From NCBI GenBank assembly GCA_002127295.1, contig NFUV01000001.1, positions 1,798,001-1,862,000 on the forward strand: a DNA stretch of 64,000 nt, read 5' to 3'. The notes under the pieces were generated by a model. The model was not told the origin of the DNA. It worked only from the letters and a program-made list of their open reading frames with translations, and searched no databases. Source of the DNA: Chitinophagaceae bacterium IBVUCB2 (GTDB lineage Bacteria; Bacteroidota; Bacteroidia; Chitinophagales; Chitinophagaceae). The position numbers were made by a program, and so were the translations under genes. Position 1 is the first letter of the stretch. Each line of letters opens with the position of its first letter. Shown here one piece after another: positions 55,615-64,000 of the stretch.

Positions 55615-57096
55615 ATGGATGAGCATTATAGTAAAGTTTTAAAAACCATGACTAACAAACCTACCGGAGAAATAATAAGAATAGCAGTTATAGATGATGA
55701 TGAGGATGATTATTTCTTTATGAATGATTATTTGAAAGGGATTGATGGAAAACAGTTTATTACTGACTGGTACAGGGATTATGAATCAGCAATAAAATGC
55801 CTTCATTCCAAATCGCACCACCTTTATTTCGTTGATTATTTTCTCGGCAATAAATCGGGTCTTGATCTATTAAAAGAAGCCGCTACTTTCAATTTCGACC
55901 GGCCTGTTGTTTTGTTAACAGGTTTTGGCAGTAAGGATATAGATATCCAGGCCATGGAACATGGTGCCGCCGATTACTTGGTTAAATCAGAACTGAGTAC
56001 AGAAAAATTAGAACGCTGTATCCGGTATGCACTGGAAAGAACAACTTTCCTGGAAGAACTAAAAGCAAGAGAAACAAAATACCGTAATCTTTTTGAAGGT
56101 TCGAAGGATGCTGTTTTTATCGCAGACACCAACCTGGTTTTTACAGAAGTTAATCACTCGGCTGATATTTTGTTGCAATCTAAAAATGGCAGGCTAACCG
56201 GTCGCAGTTTGTATGATTTTATTGGGGACAGTGTGCAAAAAAATCGAATTAAAGACCTGGTAAAAAGTGCTGGTAATATTGATGATCTTGAAATAAAAGT
56301 CAGGAGAGATGATAAAGAAATAAAAAATTGTTTGTTATCTCTTAGCGTCTTAAATACCCCGGATCAATTACCTATTGTACATGGAATAATTCATGATATC
56401 ACAAATATTAAAAAGGCAGAACTTATAACTCTTCAATCCGAAAAGCTTGCTGCCAACGAAAGGTTGATCCGTATGCTGGCACATGAGATCAGGAATCCGC
56501 TAAATAACATCATACTCTCGGTTGAGCATCTTATACCTGCAAATGAAGATGAAGAGCAAAAGGATTTCTTGGGAATGATTCAACGCAATGCAATTCGCAT
56601 TAACCATATTATATCAGAATTGCTCAATATGGCTAATCCTGTTGAGTTAGTTTTTGAAAATCATTCCTTGGTGGATGTTATGGAGGAAAGCCTTGGGCTT
56701 GCTTCAGACCGAATTAAGTTGCATAAAGTAAAGCTTGAAAAAAAATTTCCAGCGGTACCAATAATAGTAGCTTGTGACAGAAGTAAATTAGTGATTGCGT
56801 TTACCAATATCCTCATCAATGCCATTGAAGCAATGGAATTAGAAGAGGGTCATCTTTCAATACAAATAGAAGAATCTGCAAAGGCTTATAGCATTTCTAT
56901 ACAAGATAACGGGAAGGGTATCCCTAAAGAATATCTTTCAAAATTATTTGATCCTTTTTTCACCTTAAAAAAGAATGGTATGGGGTTGGGACTTACTGCC
57001 TCTTATTCCATTATTCAATCGCATAAAGCCAGTATGCAGGTAGAAAGCAATGAGGGTGAGGGGACAAGTTTCACAATCAGTTTTCCTAAAAGCTAG
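55615..57096 (+). CDS. Receiver-PAS-histidine kinase
   Basis: The 493-residue cytosolic protein has an N-terminal receiver (IDDDEDDYFF, Asp in YFVDYFLG, Lys in YLVKSE), a PAS domain (about 155-270), HisKA with the H-box RMLAHEIRNPLNNI and HATPase_c (DNGKGIP, GMGLGLTASYSIIQSH). An alternative start is the Met at residue 12. It has no paired regulator with an output domain nearby, so it probably feeds the lone receivers of this cluster. Confidence 0.92.
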   Translation: MDEHYSKVLKTMTNKPTGEIIRIAVIDDDEDDYFFMNDYLKGIDGKQFITDWYRDYESAIKCLHSKSHHLYFVDYFLGNKSGLDLLKEAATFNFDRPVVLLTGFGSKDIDIQAMEHGAADYLVKSELSTEKLERCIRYALERTTFLEELKARETKYRNLFEGSKDAVFIADTNLVFTEVNHSADILLQSKNGRLTGRSLYDFIGDSVQKNRIKDLVKSAGNIDDLEIKVRRDDKEIKNCLLSLSVLNTPDQLPIVHGIIHDITNIKKAELITLQSEKLAANERLIRMLAHEIRNPLNNIILSVEHLIPANEDEEQKDFLGMIQRNAIRINHIISELLNMANPVELVFENHSLVDVMEESLGLASDRIKLHKVKLEKKFPAVPIIVACDRSKLVIAFTNILINAIEAMELEEGHLSIQIEESAKAYSISIQDNGKGIPKEYLSKLFDPFFTLKKNGMGLGLTASYSIIQSHKASMQVESNEGEGTSFTISFPKS

Positions 57097-57118
57097 AATA
57101 ACTGTTTGTAATTTTTGC

Positions 57119-60100
57119 TTACCAAATAGTCCAATCAACCACAATGGTTTCGTTTCTGGATGTTGGTTTTTGTAAGCCTTTGGTCAATTGTTCCACTCTT
57201 TCACCAACGGTTTTTTTCAGATCACTTATTTTCATGGTGGGATATTTATTCATTGCTTCCAAAATAGAATAAGTAAATACGCCATTCTTAAGATCGTTTC
57301 TCTCTAACGCAAACTGTGTTCCTGCAGCCGCAGAGATAATTGTTGCTCCCGTACTTTTTCCAACATTTACAAAAAGACTTTGCATCAATTCAAAACTGTT
57401 CTTTAAGCCAAGATGGCCTTCTTGTTTGTACGCAACAGGTTTTAATCCTTTTATTAATGAATCAGAACTTGCATTTAATGTTACCAAATCTTCTTTATCT
57501 ACTTCACCGCTATGACAAGCATCGATCAGCATTAATTTTTTCCTGGCAGGAATACTGTCCAGTAAATTTTCCAGCTCATCATACGGCAAACCATTTTGTT
57601 CTGGTTTTTCAAAATTTACGGAGTAAGTAGAAAGAAAATAATCGTATTCCTTGCTCAACATACCATGTCCCGAATAAGCAACAATCACCTTGTCATTTTC
57701 TGTCGTTTGCAGTAGCTTTTGTTTTAATGCCTTTATATTGCTGGTGGTAACGTTCTCGTTGAATAGTGTATCAATAAGTATATCGTCTTTGTATTTCTCT
57801 TTTAGTTTTTTTGATAAGTCTCGAATATCCTTGGCACTGTATTGCAAGTTGTATTGGCTATCTGTAAATTTATCTATACCAATACCAATAAACCGAACCG
57901 ATTCTTTTTGTTTTACCGCAGGTGTATAGTTTACGGTCAATGGCATACGGTAACTTTCTGTTCCATTCACATTGGTAATGGAAGTTTCAATTATATTTTG
58001 GCCTTGTGAAAGTTTAATAGTAACCGTAGTATCAAAATCGTTTTTGTTTCTTTTGCGGATACTAATTCCTCTTTGCCCGAAGATGGGTGTTTCATTTACC
58101 CATACATTAAACCGATCCAACTTGTAAGTGCTGTCATTCCCTTTTATAACAAGTTTTAAAGTGCCTGATTTTTGTTCATACTCTATAACATCTCTGTTTG
58201 TAAAATCAGCTTCCGGTACACTGTAGCCATCTCTGAATGCTGTTGTATCAATGCCGAGTTTCTTTATTCTTTTTTCCCAGGCTTTACGATAGCTTTTTAT
58301 TAAGGCTGTGTCAGTATTACCAATTGCTTCGAGTACTTTATCGGGGCGGTTGTATTTTACATCGAGTTGTTCGAAGCTGATAACTTTTTGATCCTTTGTA
58401 ACGTAGTGGAGTAATTTGGTGGCACCACTAGTGGCCTGATAATATCCAGATGGTATTTGATTAAGAAAATCTATACTGTCAATTGCCAAAAAAGTATAAA
58501 GTAATTTCCCTGTATTAGCATTCCATACTTTACAAGTATTATCCCAAGAAGCCGTAACAATACATTGGCCATCTTTGCTAAATGAAGCTGAATAAATCCA
58601 AAACAAATGTCCATTTAAATTAGCAGTTACGGTGCCGTTAGCAGCATCCCACAACTTTGCAGTATTATCATACGATGATGTAACAATATTTTTTCCATCG
58701 GGGCTGAATTCAGCAGTTTGAACATATCCGCTATGTCCTAATAGAGTTCGTAGAATTTTACCAGTTGCTGCATCCCATATTTTAACAGTATTATCCCATG
58801 AGCCTGTAACAATTTTTGTTCCATCCAGACTGAAGGATGCCGCATTAACGAAATCTGTATGACCTCTTAACTCCTGTAATAGTAATCCTGAAGTAGCATC
58901 CCATACCTTAGCCAGCCCGTCCCAGGATGCTGTAATAATTTTCTTACCGTCTGGGCTAAATGCGGCAGTACTAACATTTTTTTCATGTCCAATTAAATCA
59001 ACTACAGATTTTCCAGAAGCAAGGTCCCATACTTTTGAAGTATTATCATAAGAGGCACTAACAACTTTCTTAGCGTCTAGGCTAAATTGGGCAAAGTTGA
59101 CAATATCTTGATGGCCCAGAAACTCTGAAACTAATAATCCCGATTGGGCCTCCCAAACCTTAACTGATTTATCGTTTGAAACAGTAACGATCAGACTTCC
59201 GTCAGGACTAAAATCTGCAGCATTAACATCTTTTGAATGTCCTTTCAAATTTCGCAGTAATAAACCTGTTCTCGCATCCCAAATTTTAATAATAGAATCG
59301 CCTGAAGCTGTAATAATTTTTTGATCTGCAAAACTATATCTGGCACTTACAAATTTTGAAGTATGGCTTTTTAATCCAGCTATTAATATTCCAGTATTTA
59401 TATCCCAAATATTAGCAGTATGATCTCTTGAGGTTGTAACAATTTTTGTTCCGTCGGGATTAAAATCTGCAATAGTGACCCAATCAAAATGATTTGAAAA
59501 ACTACCTAACATACTACCTGTCGCTGAGTTCCAAACTTTAGCCGTACCATCCCAAGATGCTGTAACAATTTTCGTACCATCGGGGCTGAATATTCCAGAA
59601 GTAATATTTTCAGAATGCCCAATTAATTGCACCAACTCTTTCCCTGTGAACGCATCCCAAACTCGCCCTGTATTATCCCAGGAGACAGTTAGTATTTTTT
59701 TGCCGTCTGGACTAAAAGATACTTGTACAATATTTGTATGTCCGGTTAGTTCAAATAATTTCTCTCCCGTACCGGCATTCCAGATTTTTGCAGTATTATC
59801 CCATGATCCTGTTACAATTCTATTTCCATCAGGAGAAAATTGAGCTCCAGTTAACCAGAAGCTATGTCCAATAATATCAAATAATAATTTTCCCGTAATA
59901 GCATCCCATATTTTTGCAGTTTTGTCGTCTGATGCAGTTACAATTTTTTTCCCATCAGGGCTGAAGTTTGCATAATTTACTTTTTCTGTGTGCCCATTTA
60001 ACTCTAAGAGTTTTTTCCCATTAAACGCATCCCAAATTTTCGCAGACTTATCTTCGGAAGTGGTAATAATTCTTGTCCCATCTGGGCTAAATGCAGCATA

Positions 60101-60466
60101 TATTACATAATCTGTATGCCCTTTTAGGTCAAGTAATTTAGTAAACTTCTTTACATCCCATAATTTAGCTGTATTATCATTTGAGCTGGTGACAATCCTA
60201 CTTCCATCTTGATTAAACTGTGCTGTATTTACACCATTTGTATGACCTTCATAGGTGCCTAGTAAAACCCCACTGGAAACATCCCACAATTTAGCTGTTT
60301 GATCTCCTGAGGCTGTAACAACTCGTTTTCCATCAGGACTAAATTTACCAAACTTAACAATATTTGTATGCCCCACTGGCAACACTAACCTCGGCTGCTG
60401 CGCTAATAAATAAGTATTGAATAGCAGTAGAAAAAAACAAAAGCTAGACGGCTTCTTTATTATCAT
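57119..60466 (-). CDS. Exported WD40-repeat caspase-like protein
   Basis: From the ATG at 60466 the protein is 1115 residues and starts with a signal peptide (MIIKKPSSFCFFLLLFNTYLLAQ). Fifteen WD40 repeats follow (about 30-660), most with GH...FSPDG...WD spacing, enough for two seven-bladed propellers plus one. A linker with an Ig-like strand region (about 700-850) leads to a peptidase C14 caspase-like domain (about 855-1100) with catalytic His934 in YSGHG and Cys984 in DACHSGE. It is predicted to cleave after basic or acidic residues when its propeller partner is bound. A longer frame using TTG at 60637 lacks a signal and was rejected. Being exported is unusual for such fusions. Confidence 0.9.
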   Translation of the reverse strand: MIIKKPSSFCFFLLLFNTYLLAQQPRLVLPVGHTNIVKFGKFSPDGKRVVTASGDQTAKLWDVSSGVLLGTYEGHTNGVNTAQFNQDGSRIVTSSNDNTAKLWDVKKFTKLLDLKGHTDYVIYAAFSPDGTRIITTSEDKSAKIWDAFNGKKLLELNGHTEKVNYANFSPDGKKIVTASDDKTAKIWDAITGKLLFDIIGHSFWLTGAQFSPDGNRIVTGSWDNTAKIWNAGTGEKLFELTGHTNIVQVSFSPDGKKILTVSWDNTGRVWDAFTGKELVQLIGHSENITSGIFSPDGTKIVTASWDGTAKVWNSATGSMLGSFSNHFDWVTIADFNPDGTKIVTTSRDHTANIWDINTGILIAGLKSHTSKFVSARYSFADQKIITASGDSIIKIWDARTGLLLRNLKGHSKDVNAADFSPDGSLIVTVSNDKSVKVWEAQSGLLVSEFLGHQDIVNFAQFSLDAKKVVSASYDNTSKVWDLASGKSVVDLIGHEKNVSTAAFSPDGKKIITASWDGLAKVWDATSGLLLQELRGHTDFVNAASFSLDGTKIVTGSWDNTVKIWDAATGKILRTLLGHSGYVQTAEFSPDGKNIVTSSYDNTAKLWDAANGTVTANLNGHLFWIYSASFSKDGQCIVTASWDNTCKVWNANTGKLLYTFLAIDSIDFLNQIPSGYYQATSGATKLLHYVTKDQKVISFEQLDVKYNRPDKVLEAIGNTDTALIKSYRKAWEKRIKKLGIDTTAFRDGYSVPEADFTNRDVIEYEQKSGTLKLVIKGNDSTYKLDRFNVWVNETPIFGQRGISIRKRNKNDFDTTVTIKLSQGQNIIETSITNVNGTESYRMPLTVNYTPAVKQKESVRFIGIGIDKFTDSQYNLQYSAKDIRDLSKKLKEKYKDDILIDTLFNENVTTSNIKALKQKLLQTTENDKVIVAYSGHGMLSKEYDYFLSTYSVNFEKPEQNGLPYDELENLLDSIPARKKLMLIDACHSGEVDKEDLVTLNASSDSLIKGLKPVAYKQEGHLGLKNSFELMQSLFVNVGKSTGATIISAAAGTQFALERNDLKNGVFTYSILEAMNKYPTMKISDLKKTVGERVEQLTKGLQKPTSRNETIVVDWTIW

Positions 60467-60642
60467 TACCAATCTTTGGGTAAAAAGTAGACTTAATAAT
60501 TCATTTGCCCAATACCCACCGAAGGGTACTTTGTTGAAATTTATTCCACAGCTGAAGAACTGCAGGATGGAAGCGGATAGCCCGGACTGCACCTGACCGG
60601 AGTTACTGTTGCTGGCAGCCCAAAAAATTTTCCCCAAAAAAT

Positions 60643-60696
60643 TAGTTTTGAATTACTAAATCATTTAGTTTTGAACCTTGGTCGAAATATTTCGAC
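60643..60696 (+). promoter_or_regulatory. recA promoter region with two palindromes
   Basis: Two TAGTTTTG boxes (60643-60650 and 60666-60673) match the TAnnTTTG -7 element. ACTAAAT-C-ATTTAGT (60655-60669) overlaps the second box, and the perfect 16-bp palindrome GTCGAAATATTTCGAC (60681-60696) lies at the predicted transcription start. The latter is a candidate SOS operator; this is inference, since no LexA site is established here. Confidence 0.55.
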
Positions 60697-60726
60697 TTAC
60701 AATACGCAAAAACATAACTTTAACCC

Positions 60727-61761
60727 ATGGCAAAAACAGACAAAACACCCGAAACTACTGGCAACAACAGTGAAAAATTTAAAGCCCTGAAGCTTACAAT
60801 GGATAAGCTGGAGAAGGACTACGGCAAAGGCAGCGTAATGATGCTGGGCGATAAAGCCGAAACCATGCAAGAGGTAATTTCTACCGGTTCTATCGGTTTA
60901 GATGTTGCCCTCGGCATTGGAGGTCTTCCAAGAGGAAGGGTAATTGAAATATACGGACCGGAATCTTCTGGTAAAACAACCATTGCCACCCATGTAATAG
61001 CCGAAGCACAAAAGAAAGGCGGCATGTGTGCATTTATAGATGCAGAACATGCTTTTGATAGTTCGTATGCAAAAAAATTGGGTGTTGATGTTGATAATCT
61101 TTTAATATCACAACCTGATTATGGTGAGCAAGCCCTTGAAATTGCCGATCGCTTAATTCTTTCCGGTGCATTGGATGTGGTAGTGATCGACTCCGTAGCT
61201 GCATTGGTTCCGAAAAGCGAATTGGAAGGTGAAATGGGTGATAGCAAAATGGGATTACATGCAAGATTGATGAGCCAGGCCCTGCGAAAATTGACGGCTA
61301 CCATTTCTAAAACAAATACCATCTGCATTTTCATCAACCAGCTTCGGGAGAAAATAGGAGTGATGTTTGGCAATCCTGAAACGACAACTGGTGGAAACGC
61401 CTTGAAGTTTTATGCATCTGTTCGTTTAGATATTCGACGCCAGACACAAATTAAAGATGGAGACGAGGCAATCGGCAACCACGTAAAAGTAAAAGTGGTG
61501 AAGAATAAAGTAGCTCCTCCCTTCCGTGCAGCAGAATTTGATATCATTTTCGGAGAAGGTATTTCAAAGACAGGTGAGATAATAGACATGGGTACCGAGT
61601 TAGGAATTATCCAAAAAAGCGGATCCTGGTACAGCTATAATAACGACAAACTTGGCCAGGGCCGTGACTCTGTAAAGCAATTAATGGTTGATAACCCGGA
61701 AATGGCCAACGAAATTGAAGCCAAAATCAGGGAAAAAATAAAAGAGATGCAGAACGCTTAA
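60727..61761 (+). CDS. recA: Recombinase RecA
   Basis: The 344-residue protein is RecA: Walker A GPESSGKT (77-84), the [14 protein letters not shown] Walker B region, the L2 loop [26 protein letters not shown] and a normal C-terminus. It forms filaments on single-stranded DNA for homologous recombination and triggers SOS cleavage reactions. It ends before a clear terminator. uvrB lies 1.7 kb downstream. Confidence 0.98.
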   Translation: MAKTDKTPETTGNNSEKFKALKLTMDKLEKDYGKGSVMMLGDKAETMQEVISTGSIGLDVALGIGGLPRGRVIEIYGPESSGKTTIATHVIAEAQKKGGMCAFIDAEHAFDSSYAKKLGVDVDNLLISQPDYGEQALEIADRLILSGALDVVVIDSVAALVPKSELEGEMGDSKMGLHARLMSQALRKLTATISKTNTICIFINQLREKIGVMFGNPETTTGGNALKFYASVRLDIRRQTQIKDGDEAIGNHVKVKVVKNKVAPPFRAAEFDIIFGEGISKTGEIIDMGTELGIIQKSGSWYSYNNDKLGQGRDSVKQLMVDNPEMANEIEAKIREKIKEMQNA

Positions 61762-61800
61762 TATGCTTTTGCTCAACAGTTTAAAGATGGGTTAGTAAGT

Positions 61801-61831
61801 AAACCCTTTTGCACCAGCAGAAGGGTTTTTC
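61801..61831 (+). terminator. recA terminator
   Basis: AAACCCTT (61801-61808) pairs with AAGGGTTT (61821-61828), followed by a T run. Confidence 0.75.
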
Positions 61832-61867
61832 TTTGTTCACAATATTTTATTGGAGTTTACTGCTATT

Positions 61868-61891
61868 CAATGTTTAAACATTGTATATTTG
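61868..61891 (+). promoter_or_regulatory. Palindromic operator abutting a -7 box (OB-fold/yceI genes)
   Basis: CAATGTTTAAACATTG (61868-61883) is a perfect 16-bp palindrome directly followed by the -7 box TATATTTG (61884-61891). Its core AATGTTTAAACATT differs from the palindrome at 35193 only in the two central bases, and the position against the -7 box is the same. Both may bind the MarR regulator encoded at 35694. Confidence 0.6.
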
Positions 61892-61943
61892 TTTTGCAAC
61901 GCCCAACTAAAGCTGGAAATTGCCCGTTCTAGATATTATACGA

Positions 61944-62843
61944 ATGAATAAAACGAATACAAAAACAGGTAACAAGGGGATTCTTCATGTTCTATTTGGC
62001 ATCCTGCTTATAGTTACCTTTTTCCTCCCTTGGGTTTCATGGGAAGGCTCAGCAATAAGCGGCTATTCCATGCCACTTGGCGATTTTTTTGCTACATCAG
62101 GTTCAAAATTCGGGTTAGATAATCCCTTCCCTCAATTCAATTTTACATTCCTTATCTTCTGGCTTATACCAGTACTTTCAATAGCCTCAATACTTTTTTC
62201 GCTCCAAAAGAAGAAATCATTTCTTTTTGCGGCCATAGCAGGTGCATTATCCCTGTCGCTGGTTGTTGTGTTTATTTTATTTACGAAGACCCTGCTAACT
62301 CTTGGTGTTGGAAAAGGATTAGTCTCGATGCTAAAGCCATGGATTTATTTACACGCAATAGCTGCTATTGGTTTTGTTTTTACTGCTACCGGCGGCAACA
62401 CTGTTAAGAAATTAGTTTGGGTGATAATTGGGCCGGTTTTTGCATTTGCCGGTTTTATGTTTATCGAAAATTACCTGGCGAAAGAAACCTATAAAGACAC
62501 TGCTGATGTTAAAGCGGACTATTCTGTTAGTGCAACGGACTTAATTAGAGAGTTTGCCGCAAATGATACCTCCGCTAACAATAAATACCGGGAAAAAATT
62601 ATTGCCGTCAATGGGATTGTATCGCAAGTTGAAATAAAACTGGACTCAACTGTGAATGTAAAATTTGTTGACACCACTAAACATTTCATAAACTTTCCGT
62701 TGGAAAAAAGTGATTTCGAAAAAACAAAAAGTATTAAAGCAGGCGATAATATTTCACTAAAAGGTTCTTGCAGCGGTAGCGACTATAGTATGATCCTGGA
62801 TTCAACTTCTATAAATTTTAAACGAGCAACTTTAAATAAATAA
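61944..62843 (+). CDS. Membrane protein with C-terminal OB-fold (tRNA_anti-like) domain
   Basis: From the ATG at 61944 the 299-residue protein has five hydrophobic segments (about 10-180, ILHVLFGILLIVTFFLPW first), then a soluble domain (about 195-295) with the tRNA_anti-like/OB pattern: REKIIAVNGIVSQVEIKLDSTVNVKF, then FEKTKSIKAGDNISLKGSCSG. An upstream TTG at 61920 was not used. It lies 15 bp before yceI and likely shares its promoter. Function is unknown. Confidence 0.72.
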   Translation: MNKTNTKTGNKGILHVLFGILLIVTFFLPWVSWEGSAISGYSMPLGDFFATSGSKFGLDNPFPQFNFTFLIFWLIPVLSIASILFSLQKKKSFLFAAIAGALSLSLVVVFILFTKTLLTLGVGKGLVSMLKPWIYLHAIAAIGFVFTATGGNTVKKLVWVIIGPVFAFAGFMFIENYLAKETYKDTADVKADYSVSATDLIREFAANDTSANNKYREKIIAVNGIVSQVEIKLDSTVNVKFVDTTKHFINFPLEKSDFEKTKSIKAGDNISLKGSCSGSDYSMILDSTSINFKRATLNK

Positions 62844-62858
62844 TAAAAACAAATACAA

Positions 62859-63401
62859 ATGAAAAAAACAATTTTCTTTCTTTCTTTTCTTGCTTTAACA
62901 TCAACAGTAATGGCTCAAACATTAACTACTTCATCCGCAGTAGTAAAATTTGATGCGTCCACGCCTAAAGATGCTTTACCAAAAGCTGAAAACAAAACAG
63001 TGACCGCCTCCCTTGATAAGTCCACAGGCGCATTAGCATTTGAAGCGACTGTAAATAATTTTGCTTTTACAAATCCAACTATACAAGCTCATTTTAATGA
63101 AGAAAAATGGATGAACTCTGCTAAGTTTCCAAAATTCATTTTTATTGGAAAGGTTGATAAAATAAATAAAATAAAGTTTACAAAAGATGGCACTTATTCC
63201 GTGAAAGTGTCAGGCAATTTAACTGTAAAAGGAGTTGCAGTACCTGTATCTGCTCCCGCAACTGTTACTATTACTAATGGAGTTGTATCTGCGACAACTA
63301 CTTTTTCAATCAAACTAAAAGATTTTGGCATTACAGGACAGGCTATTGATGCAGGCAAAGTTGCAGAGAAACCAACTGTTGCTGTCTCAGTACAGTTTTA
63401 A
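62859..63401 (+). CDS. YceI-family periplasmic protein
   Basis: After a signal peptide (1-19, ending VMAQ) the 180-residue protein shows the YceI lipocalin-like barrel: EATVNNFAFTNPTIQAHFNEEKWMNSAKFPKFIF and the later strand KVSGNLTVKGVAVPVSAP. YceI proteins bind long isoprenoid lipids in the periplasm and are often stress- or pH-induced. Regulation by a MarR-type palindrome upstream of the operon is proposed. Confidence 0.9.
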   Translation: MKKTIFFLSFLALTSTVMAQTLTTSSAVVKFDASTPKDALPKAENKTVTASLDKSTGALAFEATVNNFAFTNPTIQAHFNEEKWMNSAKFPKFIFIGKVDKINKIKFTKDGTYSVKVSGNLTVKGVAVPVSAPATVTITNGVVSATTTFSIKLKDFGITGQAIDAGKVAEKPTVAVSVQF

Positions 63402-63421
63402 ATAGGAATTAAAAAATTATA

Positions 63422-63458
63422 AAAAGCCTTGCCTGATGGTGAGGCTTTTCTTTTTCTA
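63422..63458 (+). terminator. Terminator after yceI
   Basis: AAAAGCCTTGCC (63422-63433) pairs with GGTGAGGCTTTT (63438-63449) with two G-T pairs, a TGAT loop and a T-rich tail. Confidence 0.85.
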
Positions 63459-63487
63459 CAAGGTAATAGTTAAATTGCAAGTCTTCT

Positions 63488-64000
63488 ATGTCGTTTAATC
63501 TTTATAATCCATTTTCTCCTGCAGGTGATCAGCCCGATGCAATCCGTCAATTAACACAAGGTGTTGAGAACGGAGAAAAATATCAAACATTGTTGGGGGT
63601 AACGGGAAGTGGTAAAACATTTACCATTGCGAATGTGATTCAAAATGTACAACGGCCTACTCTTGTATTAACACACAACAAAACATTAGTGGCCCAGTTG
63701 TACGGGGAGTTTCGACAATTCTTTCCTGATAATGCTGTTGAGTATTTTGTTTCTTATTATGATTACTATCAGCCGGAAGCTTATATGCCGGTGAGTGATG
63801 TGTATATTGAAAAAGATTTAAGTATTAACGATGAACTGGATAAACTTCGGTTAAGAGCTACTTCCAGTTTATTAAGTGGTAGAAGAGATATAATTGTTGT
63901 TGCGTCAGTGAGCTGTATATATGGAATGGGAAATCCTACCGACTATGAAAACGGAATCATCCGTATTAATAAAGGACAAACTATTTCACGACAAGCCTTT
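63488..64000 (+). CDS. uvrB: Excinuclease ABC subunit UvrB, N-terminal part (partial)
   Basis: Translation from ATG 63488 gives [20 protein letters not shown] and the Walker A GVTGSGKT at 37-44, then [19 protein letters not shown] and the beta-hairpin [12 protein letters not shown] that pries open damaged DNA. The frame is open at the right edge, so the gene is cut by the window. UvrB is the damage-verifying helicase of nucleotide excision repair. I see no copy of the recA palindrome upstream of it. Confidence 0.97.
   Translation, partial: MSFNLYNPFSPAGDQPDAIRQLTQGVENGEKYQTLLGVTGSGKTFTIANVIQNVQRPTLVLTHNKTLVAQLYGEFRQFFPDNAVEYFVSYYDYYQPEAYMPVSDVYIEKDLSINDELDKLRLRATSSLLSGRRDIIVVASVSCIYGMGNPTDYENGIIRINKGQTISRQAF

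Noticed and set aside
60464-60637. N-terminal 57-residue extension of the WD40-caspase protein
   Set aside because: It would start at TTG and bury a good signal peptide that begins at the ATG ending at 60466.

Overview
The window reads as a chromosome segment of a Bacteroidota bacterium, most likely family Chitinophagaceae (inference from protein types, AT-rich intergenic DNA, scarce Shine-Dalgarno sites and several TAnnTTTG promoter -7 boxes). No rRNA gene, CRISPR array or intact tRNA gene was seen.

1-10.6 kb is the right end of an integrated defence island. It holds the end of a type 1 BREX operon on the + strand: pglX 3' end, then an inserted mcrB-mcrC pair, then pglZ (type B) and brxL. 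A convergent tyrosine recombinase follows, and then a 44-nt 3' fragment of a tRNA-Asn gene (10577-10620). That fragment marks the junction with the ordinary chromosome; the intact tRNA-Asn and the rest of the island (brxA, brxB, brxC, most of pglX) should lie to the left, outside the window.

10.6-19.4 kb carries a lipoprotein gene and a minus-strand two-component cluster: a CHASE3-like/PAS histidine kinase, a single-domain receiver, a receiver-PAS-kinase, a NarL-type regulator and a receiver without output domain. A divergent sigma-70 paralogue lies beside it. Related CACTA/TAGTG-type palindromes recur in the intergenic regions of this cluster.

19.4-46 kb is mixed chromosomal content: NTF2-like proteins, a fasciclin protein, an acyl-ACP desaturase, a pseudouridine synthase, a MATE pump, two DUF418 membrane proteins, a YycJ-like hydrolase, an L,D-transpeptidase-like protein, a 5-oxoprolinase operon (pxpB-pxpC-pxpA) with an NRAMP-related transporter, a radical SAM/SPASM enzyme, DinB, a MarR regulator, a GHL10 hydrolase, a DegT aminotransferase, NhaA, RpoN, a DUF3127 protein, an MBOAT/DHHW O-acetylation pair and a glucosaminidase.

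46-57 kb is a second signalling cluster built around a 2060-residue soluble hybrid histidine kinase with ten near-identical 92-residue HAMP repeats, GAF, kinase and three receivers. A receiver-kinase, two lone receivers and a receiver-PAS-kinase flank it.

57-64 kb holds an exported WD40-caspase protein, recA with palindromic promoter DNA, an OB-fold membrane protein with YceI, and the start of uvrB. A 14-bp palindrome of the form AATGTTnnAACATT abuts the -7 box of two promoters 27 kb apart (the NTF2-like gene beside marR, and the OB-fold/yceI genes), suggesting one small regulon.
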